Positions 49,201-62,715 of a stretch of 64,000 nt of DNA are shown piece by piece; the stretch's first letter is position 1; the number at the start of each line of letters is the position of its first letter. The notes under the pieces are model-generated. The model did no database searches. It saw only the letters and a program-made list of their open reading frames with translations, and had not been told where the DNA came from. Origin of the DNA: Klebsormidium nitens (taxonomy: Eukaryota > Streptophyta > Klebsormidiophyceae > Klebsormidiales > Klebsormidiaceae); contig DF237114.1 of NCBI GenBank assembly GCA_000708835.1, positions 1-64,000 of the forward strand. The letters run 5' to 3'. A program made the translations under genes and the position numbers.

Positions 49201-52200
49201 CTCCAGTGTTACTTTCGAGATTTGCATGGGCGAACGGTTCCTGCTGTTTGTCTATGTCTTCCTCTTCAACCTTCCGTGATGCGTTATCTCTTGGTTTGCA
49301 CGTCCCCTATCTAGAGTGACTCTGAAGGCGTTTGCGTATGGACAACTTGAAGTCTGCGCTGCTCACTGGTTTCAGCATAAAAGAGAACTTTGATTTTTAC
49401 CAGAAGCTACGGGAGCCGTGTTACGGTTTGGGCAGTGAAGGGAGTAGGCCGGTTTGCGGAACAGATGAGCATACCAGCTGCTCAGCTGCTCATCCTGCTT
49501 CTTTCTTCCTTAATCCTTAGGTCGATATGGATCGTGCGGCTTTACTACAGCGTGGCAAGGATTTTTGATGCGAGATGCGTGCTGAATGCTTTCGGCAGCC
49601 TTCGTCTTGCCAGTTGTCGTGAGCCACGTTTCCGGTCTAACTGAAATAATCTAGTTTCCATTGCATCAAATTTCACAGCTCTTGGTTCATCTTTGAAGAT
49701 TTGCCACTGTTGTTGCCTAAGGAGGGTGTCGTGCTGTCCTTTCATTTAGCATTGGTGGGCAGTCCCTGGCATACGCAATATCTGACCCGTAGTTGTGACC
49801 GTGCTAAATATATTTATGAAGACCAGAGGTTCTTCAGATGTTCGATGTTCGCAAGACTCCATGAAAGAAGTGTGTTCGTAATGACACATATGTAGATATC
49901 AGTGGCCGGTATAACTTCGACTCTGGCAATACTAAGATAGACATCGCCCGCCCTCGCCCGTGAAAAGCTTCTCATATTAGGTGGTCTGTAAGACTCTCCA
50001 GTTGAATGGGCTCTTACACACTTCCATTCTGCTCCTTTTCTGGACATCTCGTTTCTTCTGTGACTCTCTTTCCGTTCCTCCGTCCTGGCAGGACGCGATT
50101 ATTTCCAAACAGATGTCTCCAACAAAGGTCTCCTTACATTCAGCTTGGCATTGACGATTCAGCTTTTGAGCTGGCCTTTGCGGCCAAGCTGAAGCGTGTC
50201 CCTGTCGAGCCTCCGTCATGTTTGATTGTCATAACAGCAGGTCTCCGAGACCTTACTTGACTCCTCGACGGTGCTTTTTCTCGAGAGAGAGTGCAGCTCC
50301 GTCTTCCGTGCAAAGCGCCGACGTTGGTGATCTAGCTGCCGATAATCCTCATTAGATCCCCTCTTGGGGTGATCATCTGACATCGGCCAATTTTCCGTTG
50401 AATATACAACCCTTGATCAAGTAGTTACCTTGACACAGCGGTTGTAGCCCCCGAGTCAAAGCATTGGGCAAAGCAGTTCGTCCTCGAGCGAATCGGCCTC
50501 ACGCTGAGACAAAGCACCGTGTCGATATCGATGCACCGGGCTCTGCCCAGGAGCATACGTCCTTGAGCGGATTGGACTCGCACTAGTTGATATGTGCCGT
50601 TTCTGCCGCATCAACGTGCAGAACAAAAAGCGGGCCGTCGCCTCCTTGGCCCGGTGTCTGCAGATAATCCGCAGTGCATCATCAAGCTCGTACATTATTG
50701 CCTTGCTGGGCACTCATTGGGGAGGGGGTCTACAGACTGTAACTCGTATACAGACTTTTTGGAAAATGCTTATTAAATGCTGACTGCCGAGCCCACTCGG
50801 TTGAGTTAACACCGTCGGTACCTCCTTGATTCAGCTACACCTGGGCGTATGTTGATGCCGGCTGGCGCTTTGTCAGGATCAGCTCACACTTCGCGGTGAA
50901 GACGACCGACTCTTGCCCGTCATGAGCGGCAGAAAGGGTCTCAGATTGTGGTTCATTACGCTGAGCCGCTTGCTTTTCCACGTCTTTTCACTGCTTTCGC
51001 TCATCCCTTGCGTCAAGAAAATAGATGTGGGGTAACGAAGCACGAACTGCTGCGTGACCGCATGGGCAATAAGTTTGGGAGCACCGAGCCAGGCATCCGT
51101 GATTTGGCCTTTTTCGCGAAACGATTGGCACTTTTCAGTGACTCTGCTCGAGCAGCTTCTTAGCTCGTCCTAAAATCGTCTGAAGCACACCTGCGGTTCA
51201 GTGTAGATTACTGCAGTGGATAGGTCAATCACATGTGACAGATTCAAACACTCTGTCTCGAGCGGCGCTTGCGCTTCATCCTGTGGTCGTGCGACTCTGT
51301 TGTGACAGGCCTCATTGCTCGTCCAAGCCCAATAGTGCTGCGCGGAGCTGCAAAGGCTCCAAGTCGTACCGGCCATGTTTTATGATTCACATTGAGACTC
51401 CCATGGCGGAGCTCGGGAGCAGCCTTACAAGTTGTTCTTTTTGTCAACGATGAGCTCCTGACGTGCGCAACTTTCGCGCATGTGCGGGTCCGAAACTAGT
51501 CAGAGCCATAGCAATTAACCCACCTGCAGCTTTGCCAGTCCTGACTGTTGCTCTTTACTTCCGCGCTTTCGTTCTCACGGATTTGTCCCGGCTGTGACCT
51601 CAAAGGTCGGCCTTTTCCCGCTGACGGTCGGACATAGGGATTAAATGCAGAGCGCGCTTGCAGGCCACTTGCAGCTCGAAAGGGCAGCTCTTGAGCCAGC
51701 CGGTCCGGCTCGGAGAATACGACGACACTCGCTCTCCAGCTTCGATAGGCAATGACTAGCTTTGAGGTAGTTCGTTCCTTTTGTGCAAAATTCGCCTGCA
51801 AAGCGCAAGAAAGGGAGGATCAAAAGGGCGAGGTTGTTTTCGCGCATGAATAGCAAGTTTCGCTGCCGCTGCTTTTCTTAAGTTTCAAAATAGGTCTCAG
51901 AACAATTGATGGTTAGCAGTTCCGCACGTCTGTGAGAAAGCTACGTTCGCGCCGTCTCATGTGTGCTGCTGTAAGAAGTAGATCGGCAAAGACGAGATTG
52001 TCTCTGGCTCACACAAACCAGAAGGTCAGATGGCGAACCAGATGCCGCGAGCCGCTCTTTGCTCCTCATGTTGACCTTGCATTTTGTTCCTTCGGTTCAC
52101 GAGAGACACAATCCGCGACCGAGAAGTAGGCACTCGCTTTTCTAGTCGCCAAAAATCCCACGAGGTTAAAGTCTGCAGCGACGTTTCCGGTCGGAATTGC

Positions 52201-55200
52201 AGCTTCAAGAACGTCGGGACGGTTGAGTGTGGTATATTCGAATTCAACGCCCTCTTATGGATCGAAAAGTTTCTGAAGGGTTCTTGTCCAAGACTTTCTC
52301 TGCGACGGGAAGGCTGCATCTTGTTGCTTCTTCCGACGTGCCAACGGGATTCTTGCGTGACTTGCGTGGACCTCAGTCCTTATTTCGTTTCAGGGACGTA
52401 TAGAAAATGTAAATGGGCCGGTCGCTCAAGTCTCGAGGCGAGGAAAGAGCACCTCTTTCCAGCGCACGTCCGACGTTACCGCAGGCTGAAACTATTTACG
52501 AGGGTTCTCGTATATGGCGATAGTTGTGCATGTCTTACATGCGCACCAGGATGGCAATCCGAGTTGGCGCTTGTACGACTGCTGAGTGAGTGCCTCGCTC
52601 ATATTTTACTATCTCCAGTGGCTCATCCTTCCTTCCTTGTTGTTGGGCCTCAAAAGCTTGAGTTTCACAGTAATTTGATTTTGCGTTGATAAGAACCAGA
52701 TTCGTAATCGAAGGTCTCCTAGTTTAGTCTCCTGCTCGGGCCCGCGGCCCCTCTTTGAGCCTGACGCCATTGATTTCAAGCTGGGTCGTTTCGGATCGAA
52801 GTTCCAGCAGTATTGCAGGAATTCAACCCTGAGTCCGACTGGTTTTAACACCTTCCTGAGAGGTTTGGCAATGACAGAGTGTTTGTGACGTCAAAAAGAT
52901 CACATTCGGGGTCAGTATACCACGTTTGATCGAGCCGCCTCAGCTTCTAGGTCTCCCCGTCAGGTCGATCTGTCCGGCGGCACTTTCCAGCCATCTAAAT
53001 GTGTTTTGCATAATATAAGGTCCAGTCTTTGAACACGGTAAAGAGTAATTAAATTTCCCGTCGCGGGCGTCTTTTTCTACAACGTACTTATCGTTTCCGT
53101 TCTTTCTTCTGGAGCATGGTACATTCTACTTTTGTGTCGTATATACAAAGACACGAGCCGCACGCAATGTTGAAAGTTTGCCTAATACGCTGAGCCGTCT
53201 TCTTCACGATTCCAAGACTTTCTTACATTGGTTCGCTTCACTTCTGCTTCAAGAAAGTAGCTGGGGCGAAGACGAAACCGAAGTTGCTGCGTGTTTGCAA
53301 CGGCTGGACGTTGTGATCGCTAAGCTAGCCACACATCCATTCGGTCGTCTGTCAGGGAAGATCTGCTCTTGGCAGAATTCTTGAAACCAAACAATTTCAA
53401 GCGCCCATCGTCTTGAGGCTTAATCTTCAGAGCCGCAATAGTTTTTGCCTATGGATAATTCCCTCTAATCAGACCCACACCGATTCCGTTAAAATGGAAG
53501 TAAAGTGCGCCGACCGCGAGTTCCCATGGTGTTCATGCAATCTAGCTGACTTCAAGCAGAGCTGCCAATCGAGTAATATGATGGCCCTCACAGAAAGTAG
53601 ACTCCTTTTCTTTTCTCGCACCGCCATGGACTTCGTCGTACGTGTTTACGTGAGTCTGCAACCAAGCTTGATAGTGTCCGGACTGTAAGGGGATGTATGC
53701 TAAAGGATCACAAACACACAAAACGTCTTGGTATAGACGTTCATGTTCCAGGAGAGTAACATCTTTAGCTAGCCACGTTTTGAAATCGACCTTCTTGAGG
53801 AATTGGGCCTTCCGATTTGAACCTCTTAACACTGATCTGATCATTCTTCGATGAGTCGGCCGTCTATTTGCTGGTCGTTCTGGTGGACTTCGACAATGAA
53901 CACCAAAAGGGGAATTGCACTTGATAAGCATCTAAAACGACTGTCCTCCATATGTTCTCTAAGCTCTTTGTCTTGAATCTTGATCGACCTTGCGCTTGAA
54001 GTAGATGTTTTTGTCGTGACGCCGTGTTCTGCCAGGGCTTACTCGTGCAAGCCCACAAGTTCTGGCATGCTTTGTCTGGCACCAAGCGTGTTTTGCTTCA
54101 CCCATTCACGAAATAACATAGTCCATGGCGGAGCTTTGGGCCGCCGACCTTGGTGGCAAAGATGGATCATGATGTGCGCAAACCTTTGCACACTTGTCAC
54201 TTAGGGTCGGAGGCAGCTTTTGCCAGTCATTGTTGCTTTCCAAATGCTTCCCCTTTGTCATTCTAGCTATCGCCCCCCGCTTACAGAGTACGCTCATAAG
54301 CTTCCTACTAATTCACATATCTTCGTTTGCTGGCTGCGGAGCCCAAGCAGTGAAACTCGGATAGCATTGTCGCTACTCCTAACTTGGGACACTCGCATCC
54401 GGGCCTATGAGGTGGGTAGGCGCTTGCTTTTAAGATTTAGCTCAGTCTCGCGGCAAAGACGTCGACTCTTGCCGGAAGCGAGCGGCAAACCAAGTATCAC
54501 AGCACACTACGCCGAGCCGCGCCGCATGCTTATTTACCTGGACGATTTGCTTCAATCTGCTTCAAGACTATGTCACAACCCGGGTTTGCTTTGGCGATGA
54601 CGAAACCCGAAATTCTTGCAGGCTGCTTGATCCTGCGCCTGCAATGATTGGTCGTAGGATGACGTTACCAAGCCAGCCATCTGTTGAATTGAAGTCGTGA
54701 CTGATTGAGTGGTGTTCTGTTCTGATTTAGGAAACTCTCAACAGCAAGTTCCCGCTCGTCGTTATGAGTGGCGCTTGCCGGATTTTCCTGAATTCCTTGG
54801 TCCTGTTGCGCGCCCTCCAGTTCGGAACGTCGCGCTGCGCAATCTTTTCCAAGTGCTTATAATAATCTCAAAGAAACACTGACTAACTTTACTTACCCGC
54901 ACTGCTGTGGTGTGCTTCAAAGAGTTGGGTCCGTTCCGCTTCACGTTGGCCGCTGTGAAGGCATGGACGCGCCGATCTGATCGCAACCCAAAAACTCCTT
55001 ATTTTTCCGTGAGACTTTTCAAACGTTCCTAGCCCCTCTTTAGAAAGGCATATCAGCCTTTCTGTCCGTCCAGCTTTTCCTCAATGGAAGGACGTGCAGG
55101 TTGTGGTGGTCTTGGAGCCTTGGCCACGTGGTCAGCAATAAAAAAGTGCACCTTGAGATTGTCTTTCGTCAATATGTTCTCCGAGAACTTTGTCTCGATC

Positions 55201-56059
55201 GACCTTGCAATTTGGCGCAAAACAGGATGGTGTCACGGTTGTCGTGCGAGATTGTGTTCTGTTTTGTTCTGTCGTGCCTACTTGTGCGTCGTCCCAGCAG
55301 TGTTGCGCGATTTATACACAGGTCGATCCCTTCGTCTGTGGTGCCACTAGCCATGTTTTGCTTTGTTAACCAATCTCTTGAATGACGGAGATCCCACTTG
55401 ATACCAACCGCGTACTCAAACTTCGTCGGATCAACAAGCAAACGAATTGAAACTTTACTTAGTTTCTTCTAGTCCCCTCACTGCGTTGTGCGGATGGTGC
55501 CGAATGGGCGTCGAGCTTCTGTCCAGGCCAGACCGCTCATTTTAATCAGCTTTCGTCTCTTACTTCTGCGGCTATGATTGAGACCAGGAATCTTTGGTTG
55601 TCAATATAATCGGAGGCAACGTGAGTCGCCCGCCCCCTTGACTTCATCATTGACCTCGCTCTTCCGTTCACGCGATACTAAGTTCCCACATTTCCAAGCA
55701 TTCTGCCCTTTCTCAAACGAGAATCTCGTATACTGGGTCGCCGCGGCTCTGGCTTCCGGCCCTCTTGTACATGGAAAAGCGCGAAGATTTTGGGGCTCCT
55801 TTGGAGTTCGCAGAGGACTTTCTCATGGTTTTTGCCGACTCGTTTCCGAACATCGTAAAAGCGCGCTGCAGACTTTTGTCTTATCCAGGCATGATTCGTC
55901 AGAAACGTACCCTTAGCCCCTCACAACTCTGCGACAAGCAAACATCCGGAAGCAATTTTGCGGGCCTGTCGGGACACGTCGGCCCATGATCTTTCGGACC
56001 TCTTTCGCGCCGATATTCACTTCCAGTACTGGATCTAAATTGAGCACCCAGATGCTGAC

Positions 56060-57520
56060 TGCTTGCTAGGGAGGTGCACAAAGGTAACCTGAACTCCTTT
56101 TCGGATGCGCCATCCGCCCCTCAGCATTCATTCAAAGCTGCCCAGTCCCACTTAGCAATGTGCCTCTTATCATATCGTATGATTAAAATTCTCCTTTCGT
56201 CTTTAGGGCGGCAAAGACGGACCAATCAGTCCCTGCTGTAAGGCATGCAGTGGTCGTAGAGTGCCTTCCTGAGCCGCTTTGGATATAGTTTTCAAAGACA
56301 GGATTTAAAGCGGCCTGAACAGGAGTCACGCCGCTGCGCATTTCCGTCTTTACCCCGAGTTCTTTGTCATCCCTCTCTTACGAAGCAATGAGAGACGACG
56401 CGCGAGTCCTTTTAGTAGTGTCCTACAGGGCTCAAGGCTTTGCCGGAGCGGAGCCCTTTTTCCATTTGGCTGTGGGGAGGCCGGTGTTTTTCTCTAGATA
56501 TTTTGAAGGCGCGCTCATTCTCCAGTGTTTCTTTTACAAACGAAACCTTCTTTATGACCAGCTGCAACGGAGGCTATGAATATGGCGCATCCAGCTTGTC
56601 ATCTGGCCCCCCCAACGCTGCGGAGGTCAGGCATATTTCGTGCGCTCCACTGGCTCAGAGCCTTGACGTACCGCTCGGGATAGTGGTACGTCATCCTTTT
56701 TCTATCCACGTGCGCGCCTTGGCTGTCCCCCCTCGACTTCTCAACTCGGCTCTTTTGCTTTCGGGCGGTGAGAAAGGGATTTCAAGCGTTTGTTTGGGTT
56801 GCAGCGAGTATCGGCCCCATTGGAGGTGCTTACTTTAGCGGTTGGGTTCGGGCGGTCAGCATAATGCTGCCGCAACCACAGTTTGGACTGGAGCCCTTTT
56901 CACTTTTTTCTTCTGCCCGACCGAGTCTTCTTTTATTCCACCCTCGTATTTGATCAGAGATATTCACGTTATGCTTGTGCAGTTGCTGGCGTTGAAAATT
57001 TTCTCTCCGCTCGTTTCTTTTTATGGCGCTGTTCTGCGGTCTGTCAGCTGTGAACGGTGGTCAAGGTGCCGGACTGGCAGCTAGCCCCAACCAATTAGCC
57101 CTGGAGCACCTTTGCCCAGTCGTTCCTGCAGTGTGCTGTGGTGCCGTCTTTGAACCCATTCTTAGATTTTGGGTTGGTTGCGGAAATAGCATAGCACACA
57201 AAGCTACACGCCGAGATGGGGATGCTGTTTGCATCCTCGTTTCTTGTATTCTGCCTTTTCTGATCGTTACAAAACCGTGTTGTAGACCACTTTCTGGGCT
57301 ATGACGAGGCGGTGCCACGTCGAAGCAAAAGCTGCGGTTGCGGCCTATGGCTATGTTAGGCACGCGATTGAGCCTCTCTTGCTCTCATGTGCTCTCAACG
57401 GAACACCTTTAGCAACGAGTTGAGATCTCTCTACCACCAAAGGCTCTTATGAGTATCTTGAACGGCTTGCGCTAAACGGAGCCATCATCTGGTTGAAAGT
57501 GGATGGACTCAGAGCCTTAA
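56060..57520 (+). repeat. Large repeat, copy 1
   Basis: Matches 58915-61000 in order. GCTAGGGAGGTGCAC / GCTAGGAAGGTGCAC, CGCCCCTCAGC, GCGGCAAAGAC, GTGGGGAGGCCGGTGTTTT, GGCGCATCCAGCTTGTCATC and TACCGCTCGGG recur at an offset near 2.85 kb. TCTCCGCTCGTTTCTT and GGTCAAGGTGC recur further on at about 3.65 kb, showing a later insertion in the second copy. Confidence 0.85.
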
Positions 57521-58914
57521 ATAAACCGGTTCACTACCGACCGTGACGCTTCTGGTATCATGGCCAGCAGCTCGCCAGAAGAAAAATGTTTCCGTCTAAA
57601 TGAGCGCACGTCAAAAATCTAGCTTTGATGCCAAGGAAACTGTTGAAGATTCAGCTTCCCCCTTGCTAAAAGCTACGACGAATATTGTACCTTCTTTCGC
57701 GGGTTGGCGAAGATGAGTCCGCTCTCGGCGCATCTTGTTATACTGTGGGTGAAAGGGCCGAGCCAGCTTATTTCAACTTTCTCCTCCTTTCGCTACGGAG
57801 TGTCGGCAAGTTTTTCATCGACGCAGCATGCAGTCTTGTGCCGTAAGCTCCTTTAAAGGAGTCGGGACGAGTATTCGAAGCACGCTCTATGAGCTGAAGA
57901 AAGGTTGCCCTTTGCAGGGACATGACACATCTTCAGTGACCGTTGGGCACACCTGCCCCAGTATCAGAATTAAAACTACGTTGCATCTGCCGATATGATG
58001 TTTCCTGCTTGATTTTGTCCTGCAACGAAACATCTTCTTACATCTCGAACTCCTGTTTCATATACGTGGGTTTGGCGTGGCGTTTCTTTAGTATGCGCGC
58101 GTCGACACTGTCGCCACTGCCCGCTTACGTTGCTTCTCAGCACTATCGATCTTTCAGCATGGACGTCCAAAATAACTTCAAGGTGAAAGATTGGTCAAGT
58201 GACGCTCACACTAATTGTCAGATGGTGACGTCACATGTGGAGTAGCTAGGAAACAGCCTGGTGTAATTATTGGTTACGTTTCTGAACGTTTCTTGGTTCG
58301 CTGTACAAGCGCCGAACGGACGTCAAGTTTGATTAGTTGTCTGAGCTTTTTGTCACCTTCATAGGCCATGATAAAGTGGGACTCTGGCACAGACTTGTCA
58401 GGAGTGCTCTAGCTGATTTGCAAAGCTGAGCCAACAAGCCGTTCAGTTGCCTTCGTTCGCAGCTCACCGACCTTTCTACCCCGTGTCCATATTTCTGCGA
58501 GTCTGACAGTTCTGAGGGTTGGCGGCCCTGATCCCGCCAAGACAACAAGGTGTCGGCAGGAACCCGTTTTTATTTGTGTCGTTTTAGGTACAGTATCAAA
58601 TCCCTGAAGAGAATAGTGGTATTGCATTAAGCTTTAATGAGTCTTTTGGACTTTTCGTGGTAACTTAATCCAGATTGCGCTCCCCGACACTTGTCCAAGC
58701 GCCATGGTAGATTGTTTCTCGAGATCCTATGTCATGATGATCCCACCGTTTCGTTCCTTGATCCGTGCAGTGGCTGCAATTATAAATTTGGAAGCATTGT
58801 GTATGAGCCTGTCGAGGCTGGGCAAAGCCATCTGACGGGCCTGTGTCTGGACATGTACTTGCAGACGACGCTATCCACTTTGAGTATCAACTCCATCTCG
58901 AGTGCCCAAGAAAC

Positions 58915-61100
58915 TGACTGCTAGCTAGGAAGGTGCACTACGCCAAAAATCCTCCCAAATGCGCCACCCGCCCCTCAGCGTCCATTCAAAGGCTACCTCG
59001 TTCCTGATTCTAACAGCCCCTTATCAATTTAAGGATTGACTCTTGGTAACTGTTCACGGCGGCAAAGACAGAATCGATTATGGCCAGCTGTACGGCACGT
59101 GGTCGCATAGTCCCTTTCTGAGCCGCTTTGGGTCTGGCTCCAGATTTTCAAGCAAGGACACATGGAGAGGAGTTACCGTAGGCCGCTGCGTCTTTTCGTC
59201 TTTGCCTCGCGTCCTACGTCAGCCCTTTCTCCAGAATTGGATAAGTGCAAGTTCTGTTAGCAGTGTTCAACAATCTTGGCACATGGCTTTGCCAGACTTA
59301 ACCCGTTTACATTTGACTGTGGGGAGGCCGGTGTTTTCCTTCCACCTCCTTGCGAGTACGCTCGTTTCCCCGTGTTTCAATCACTTGCGCAATCTTCACT
59401 TGAAGGTTTAATGTCCCGCGCTTCCAAACATCATCATTCTCTATACTTCAATTCAAGGGCCGGCCGGGCCTTGAAAAAGGGAGGAAATCTGACATGTTCA
59501 TTAGGCGAGAATGTCTGCCAGCGACCGAGCCAATGATGGCGCATCCAGCTTGTCATCTGGCCCCCTCAATGTATGCGGAGGTCAAGCATTAGGTTGTCTT
59601 TGGTCCTCAGAGCCTTATCGTACCGCTCGGGCTAGTGGTGCGTCCTTCCTTCTTTTTTGCGAGTGCGCGTTCCGGGTGTCCCCTCACGACTTCTCTGCTC
59701 GACTTCTTTGCTTCTGGGCGGATATGCATGGAATTCGGATACAGCAGATATATCAGCTCCTTTGGGGGTGCTTACTGTATTCTTTTGGGTGGAAGCTCTG
59801 CGTAGGGCTGCCGCGCGCGCCCACTTCAGCACGCTGTTACTTTGGAGGCAATTTTTGTCTCTGCGCTACAGCTGCTGTCATATTGAAGGTTTACGAAAGG
59901 TTTACGTATGTCTGAGCAGAAGGAAAGTACTAGCCCAAGACGCGACAACTAAGGTGTCGATTATCTTCTTTCCCAGTGGTCATACCTAGAACCTTCAGGC
60001 CATCCCATTGTGTTCTGACGTGGCCTTTGATTTCGAAGACCGAAGCATCCTGATGGTCTAGAATTCAGTTTGCCTGCAGAAAGGCCATTCCCTCCGAGAT
60101 CCTGCCAAACGCAAACATAAAAACTAAGCGGATCACTTCGAGGTCCTTATTATTCGACTTGATATTGCCGAAGGCTAGATTGGGTAATTGCTACTCCGCA
60201 CAACCAGGGATCCAGCAAAGTCATCGGGCGAGGATCAAGTGGGGCCGCTTGCATCCGACCTTTGTAAGAGGCCCTCCGGATTGTTGAGCCTGAGATCCTC
60301 ACATCAAATTTTTCCTTACTGCGCGTTTTTATTAACGGCTACCTGCTTTGAAGGGCAATTCTGCTGATTGCTCAAAACGAACTGCAGTTGGTACGGGCTC
60401 TTCTAATGGATGCCGTAGACCTGAATGCTGCGCCGCTTTTAGCGCTCGACAATAATCGTACATGCGTCGCTCTAGTTATCCATTCAAGCTCCCGAGTTTA
60501 CAATCTTGGAAATGTGACTCGAACAATGTGGAATCTGCTGGCGCCGGTTCCGTAGTCAGACTTACATCGTTCCTTTTTCGTCGCCCGACCGATCCTTCTG
60601 TCGTTCCACTCTCGTATCCGCTCGAGATGTTTCAAGTTGTTCTTGTGCAATTGCTGGCCTTGGAACACTTCTCTCCGCTCGTTTCTTCATATGGTGGCAG
60701 TTCTCCGGTGTTTGGAAGTTGAGCGCTGGTCAAGGTGCACCTGGCGGCTAGCTTCATCGACTCCGGAGCTGGGTTTTTGTGCAATCTTTCCTACCGTGTG
60801 CCGTCTACAAAGCAATTTTGGCATGTTCGTCGGTTGCTGGAATAGCATAAACAATGATGAGAGTACTGCATTTGACCGAGACAACCGAAGGTCAAGCTCG
60901 ACAGCACCGTTACTGCTCTCCATGAGCTGTCGTTTCCGTCCATTTAGAGGGTTTGTTTAGAAGATGGTATAAATAGTTGCGGCGATAAAGGATGGTGCGC
61001 GACATAGCGCCTTCCTGTGAGATTGCTTGTTATTTGAGCACCTCGACGCCCTTTCCAACGCAACACTTCAACCTCGTTTCGCACTTTGGGATCAAAAGTT
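58915..61100 (+). repeat. Large repeat, copy 2
   Basis: Partner of 56060-57520, longer by about 0.8 kb between the GGCGCATCCAGCTTG block and the TCTCCGCTCGTTTC block. Neither copy keeps a long frame, and indels shift the apparent frames relative to each other. Confidence 0.85.
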
Positions 61101-61849
61101 CGTCGTGTGGTCGGAATACTGTACGCTGCGAGGACAACTTGAAACCGCCCACATGCGGCTGCACCGTCTAAGCGGCTACCTTCCGAGGCAATGATCGAGA
61201 GAAAAGTCTGGCCTGCCCCTCACAGGTGGCAAGAGCGCTACTCATATCTTTTCTGAGCCAACTAATGCTACCCACTTTGTAAAGACCAGTGGCAAGACTC
61301 CGCTCCGCATTATTTGTTGCAAGAATGGACCTCTTGTTCATTAGCTCCATATCATGTCACGCTTCGTGCAGACCTCCTTGATTCGCCCGAGTTCTCAAAG
61401 CCCGAGATTCGAGTTCGCTTTGCGTGGATGTTCTCTTCGCCACATCAATGTCTGCGGCCAGTCCAGGAGGCCGAGGGTCCGAGCCGATTGCACTAAAGTG
61501 TTTTCGTGGGCTTTACGGATGCACTGGTTTGGAAGCACACTCAACAGGAGCTTGAGTCTTCTCTTTGCATGTATGAGTCAAAGGCCTCGATCGCAAGGAA
61601 AAGCTGAAGGTCAAACCAAGCATATCTTCACTTACGACATTCTGCAGCAGGAAGGACGTGACTGATCTGCCTCCTTCCTTATAGGCGGAGAGTTGAGGTT
61701 GTATCTGGGCACATGCTTGCGTCTCTAGCTCTCTGGTTACTTCCTCCAGAGAAACAAAAATTACAAGCCGAGACATAACTAGCTTTTTCATTCACCTTTG
61801 TGTTCTTTTCTGCGTTTTTCTTTACAACCGTCACTTCATGGACTACTTT

Positions 61850-62715
61850 TGGGGGCTATAATGAGGCGGTGCCACGTCCATGCAAAACTAGCGTTTGCAG
61901 GCGGTCGGTACGATAGGCACGCAAGTGAGCCTCTCTTCGCTCTTACGCAAAACCCTCGACAACAAGTTGAGAGCTCTCTACTGCTAAAGGCTATGATGAG
62001 TATCCTGAACGGCTGCGCTAAACGGAGCCATTGGAGGTGCTTGGGTTTGGCCTTAGAGCCTTTGAAAAGCAGTATAACCGTCTTACAACCGTCTTTTTCG
62101 TGGCGACCTTTTGTGTATCGAAGTTCAAAAGTTAAGCTTGTCGCGTTGGCTGGCGGGGACCGGCTGTCGATCTAATTCTTGAAGTGGCTACCAATCGGGC
62201 TGTCGCAGCTGTAGCTGCTTATAGGCTGATGGGCCAGCTAATTTTCACAGAACCTCAGAACAGCAGTTTCTGAGCCCGCACGTCTTGTGCTGTCGTAGAC
62301 CTGGCACGTAGGATTTTGGTGTCGTTGAGTAAACATGTCCCGTTCCCGGTGACCTGTTTTCAGTCCAAATATCTGAAGGGCTCACCGGCCCGTAATCGAC
62401 CAGCCGTAAGCCGGGGTTCTCTACGATATGACATAAAGGACTCACTAGCTCCAGAGGCTAGTAGACCCTTGAGAGTTCAAGCTTCGCAAAATGTGAAGCG
62501 AGACTGCCAGCTTGGGTCGTCGGTGCATGGGTAAGCCGCGCGCGCGCCGGCCGTGGCGCGCTGCAACTGGGCGGCCGCGCGCACCGCTGGTCGCACCAAT
62601 GGAAGTTGGCACTGGCTTGGCCCGCGTTTCGCCTCAAAGCGCCGCGCGCGCTCGGCTGCAGCAGCGCGCGGCGCGTGTGCGTTTTTTCAATGCATTAACG
62701 GACTTCATAACGACG
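61850..62715 (+). repeat. 0.85-kb tandem unit, copy 1
   Basis: Landmarks: GAGGCGGTGCCA (61864), CACAGAACCTC (62246), TGAAGGGCTCACCGG (62374), ATGTGAAGCGAG (62491), then a GC-rich block ending GCAGCGCGCGGCGCG. The same order follows in copy 2 at offsets of 868, 824, 823 and 841 bp. The opening part also resembles 57301-57500. Confidence 0.85.
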
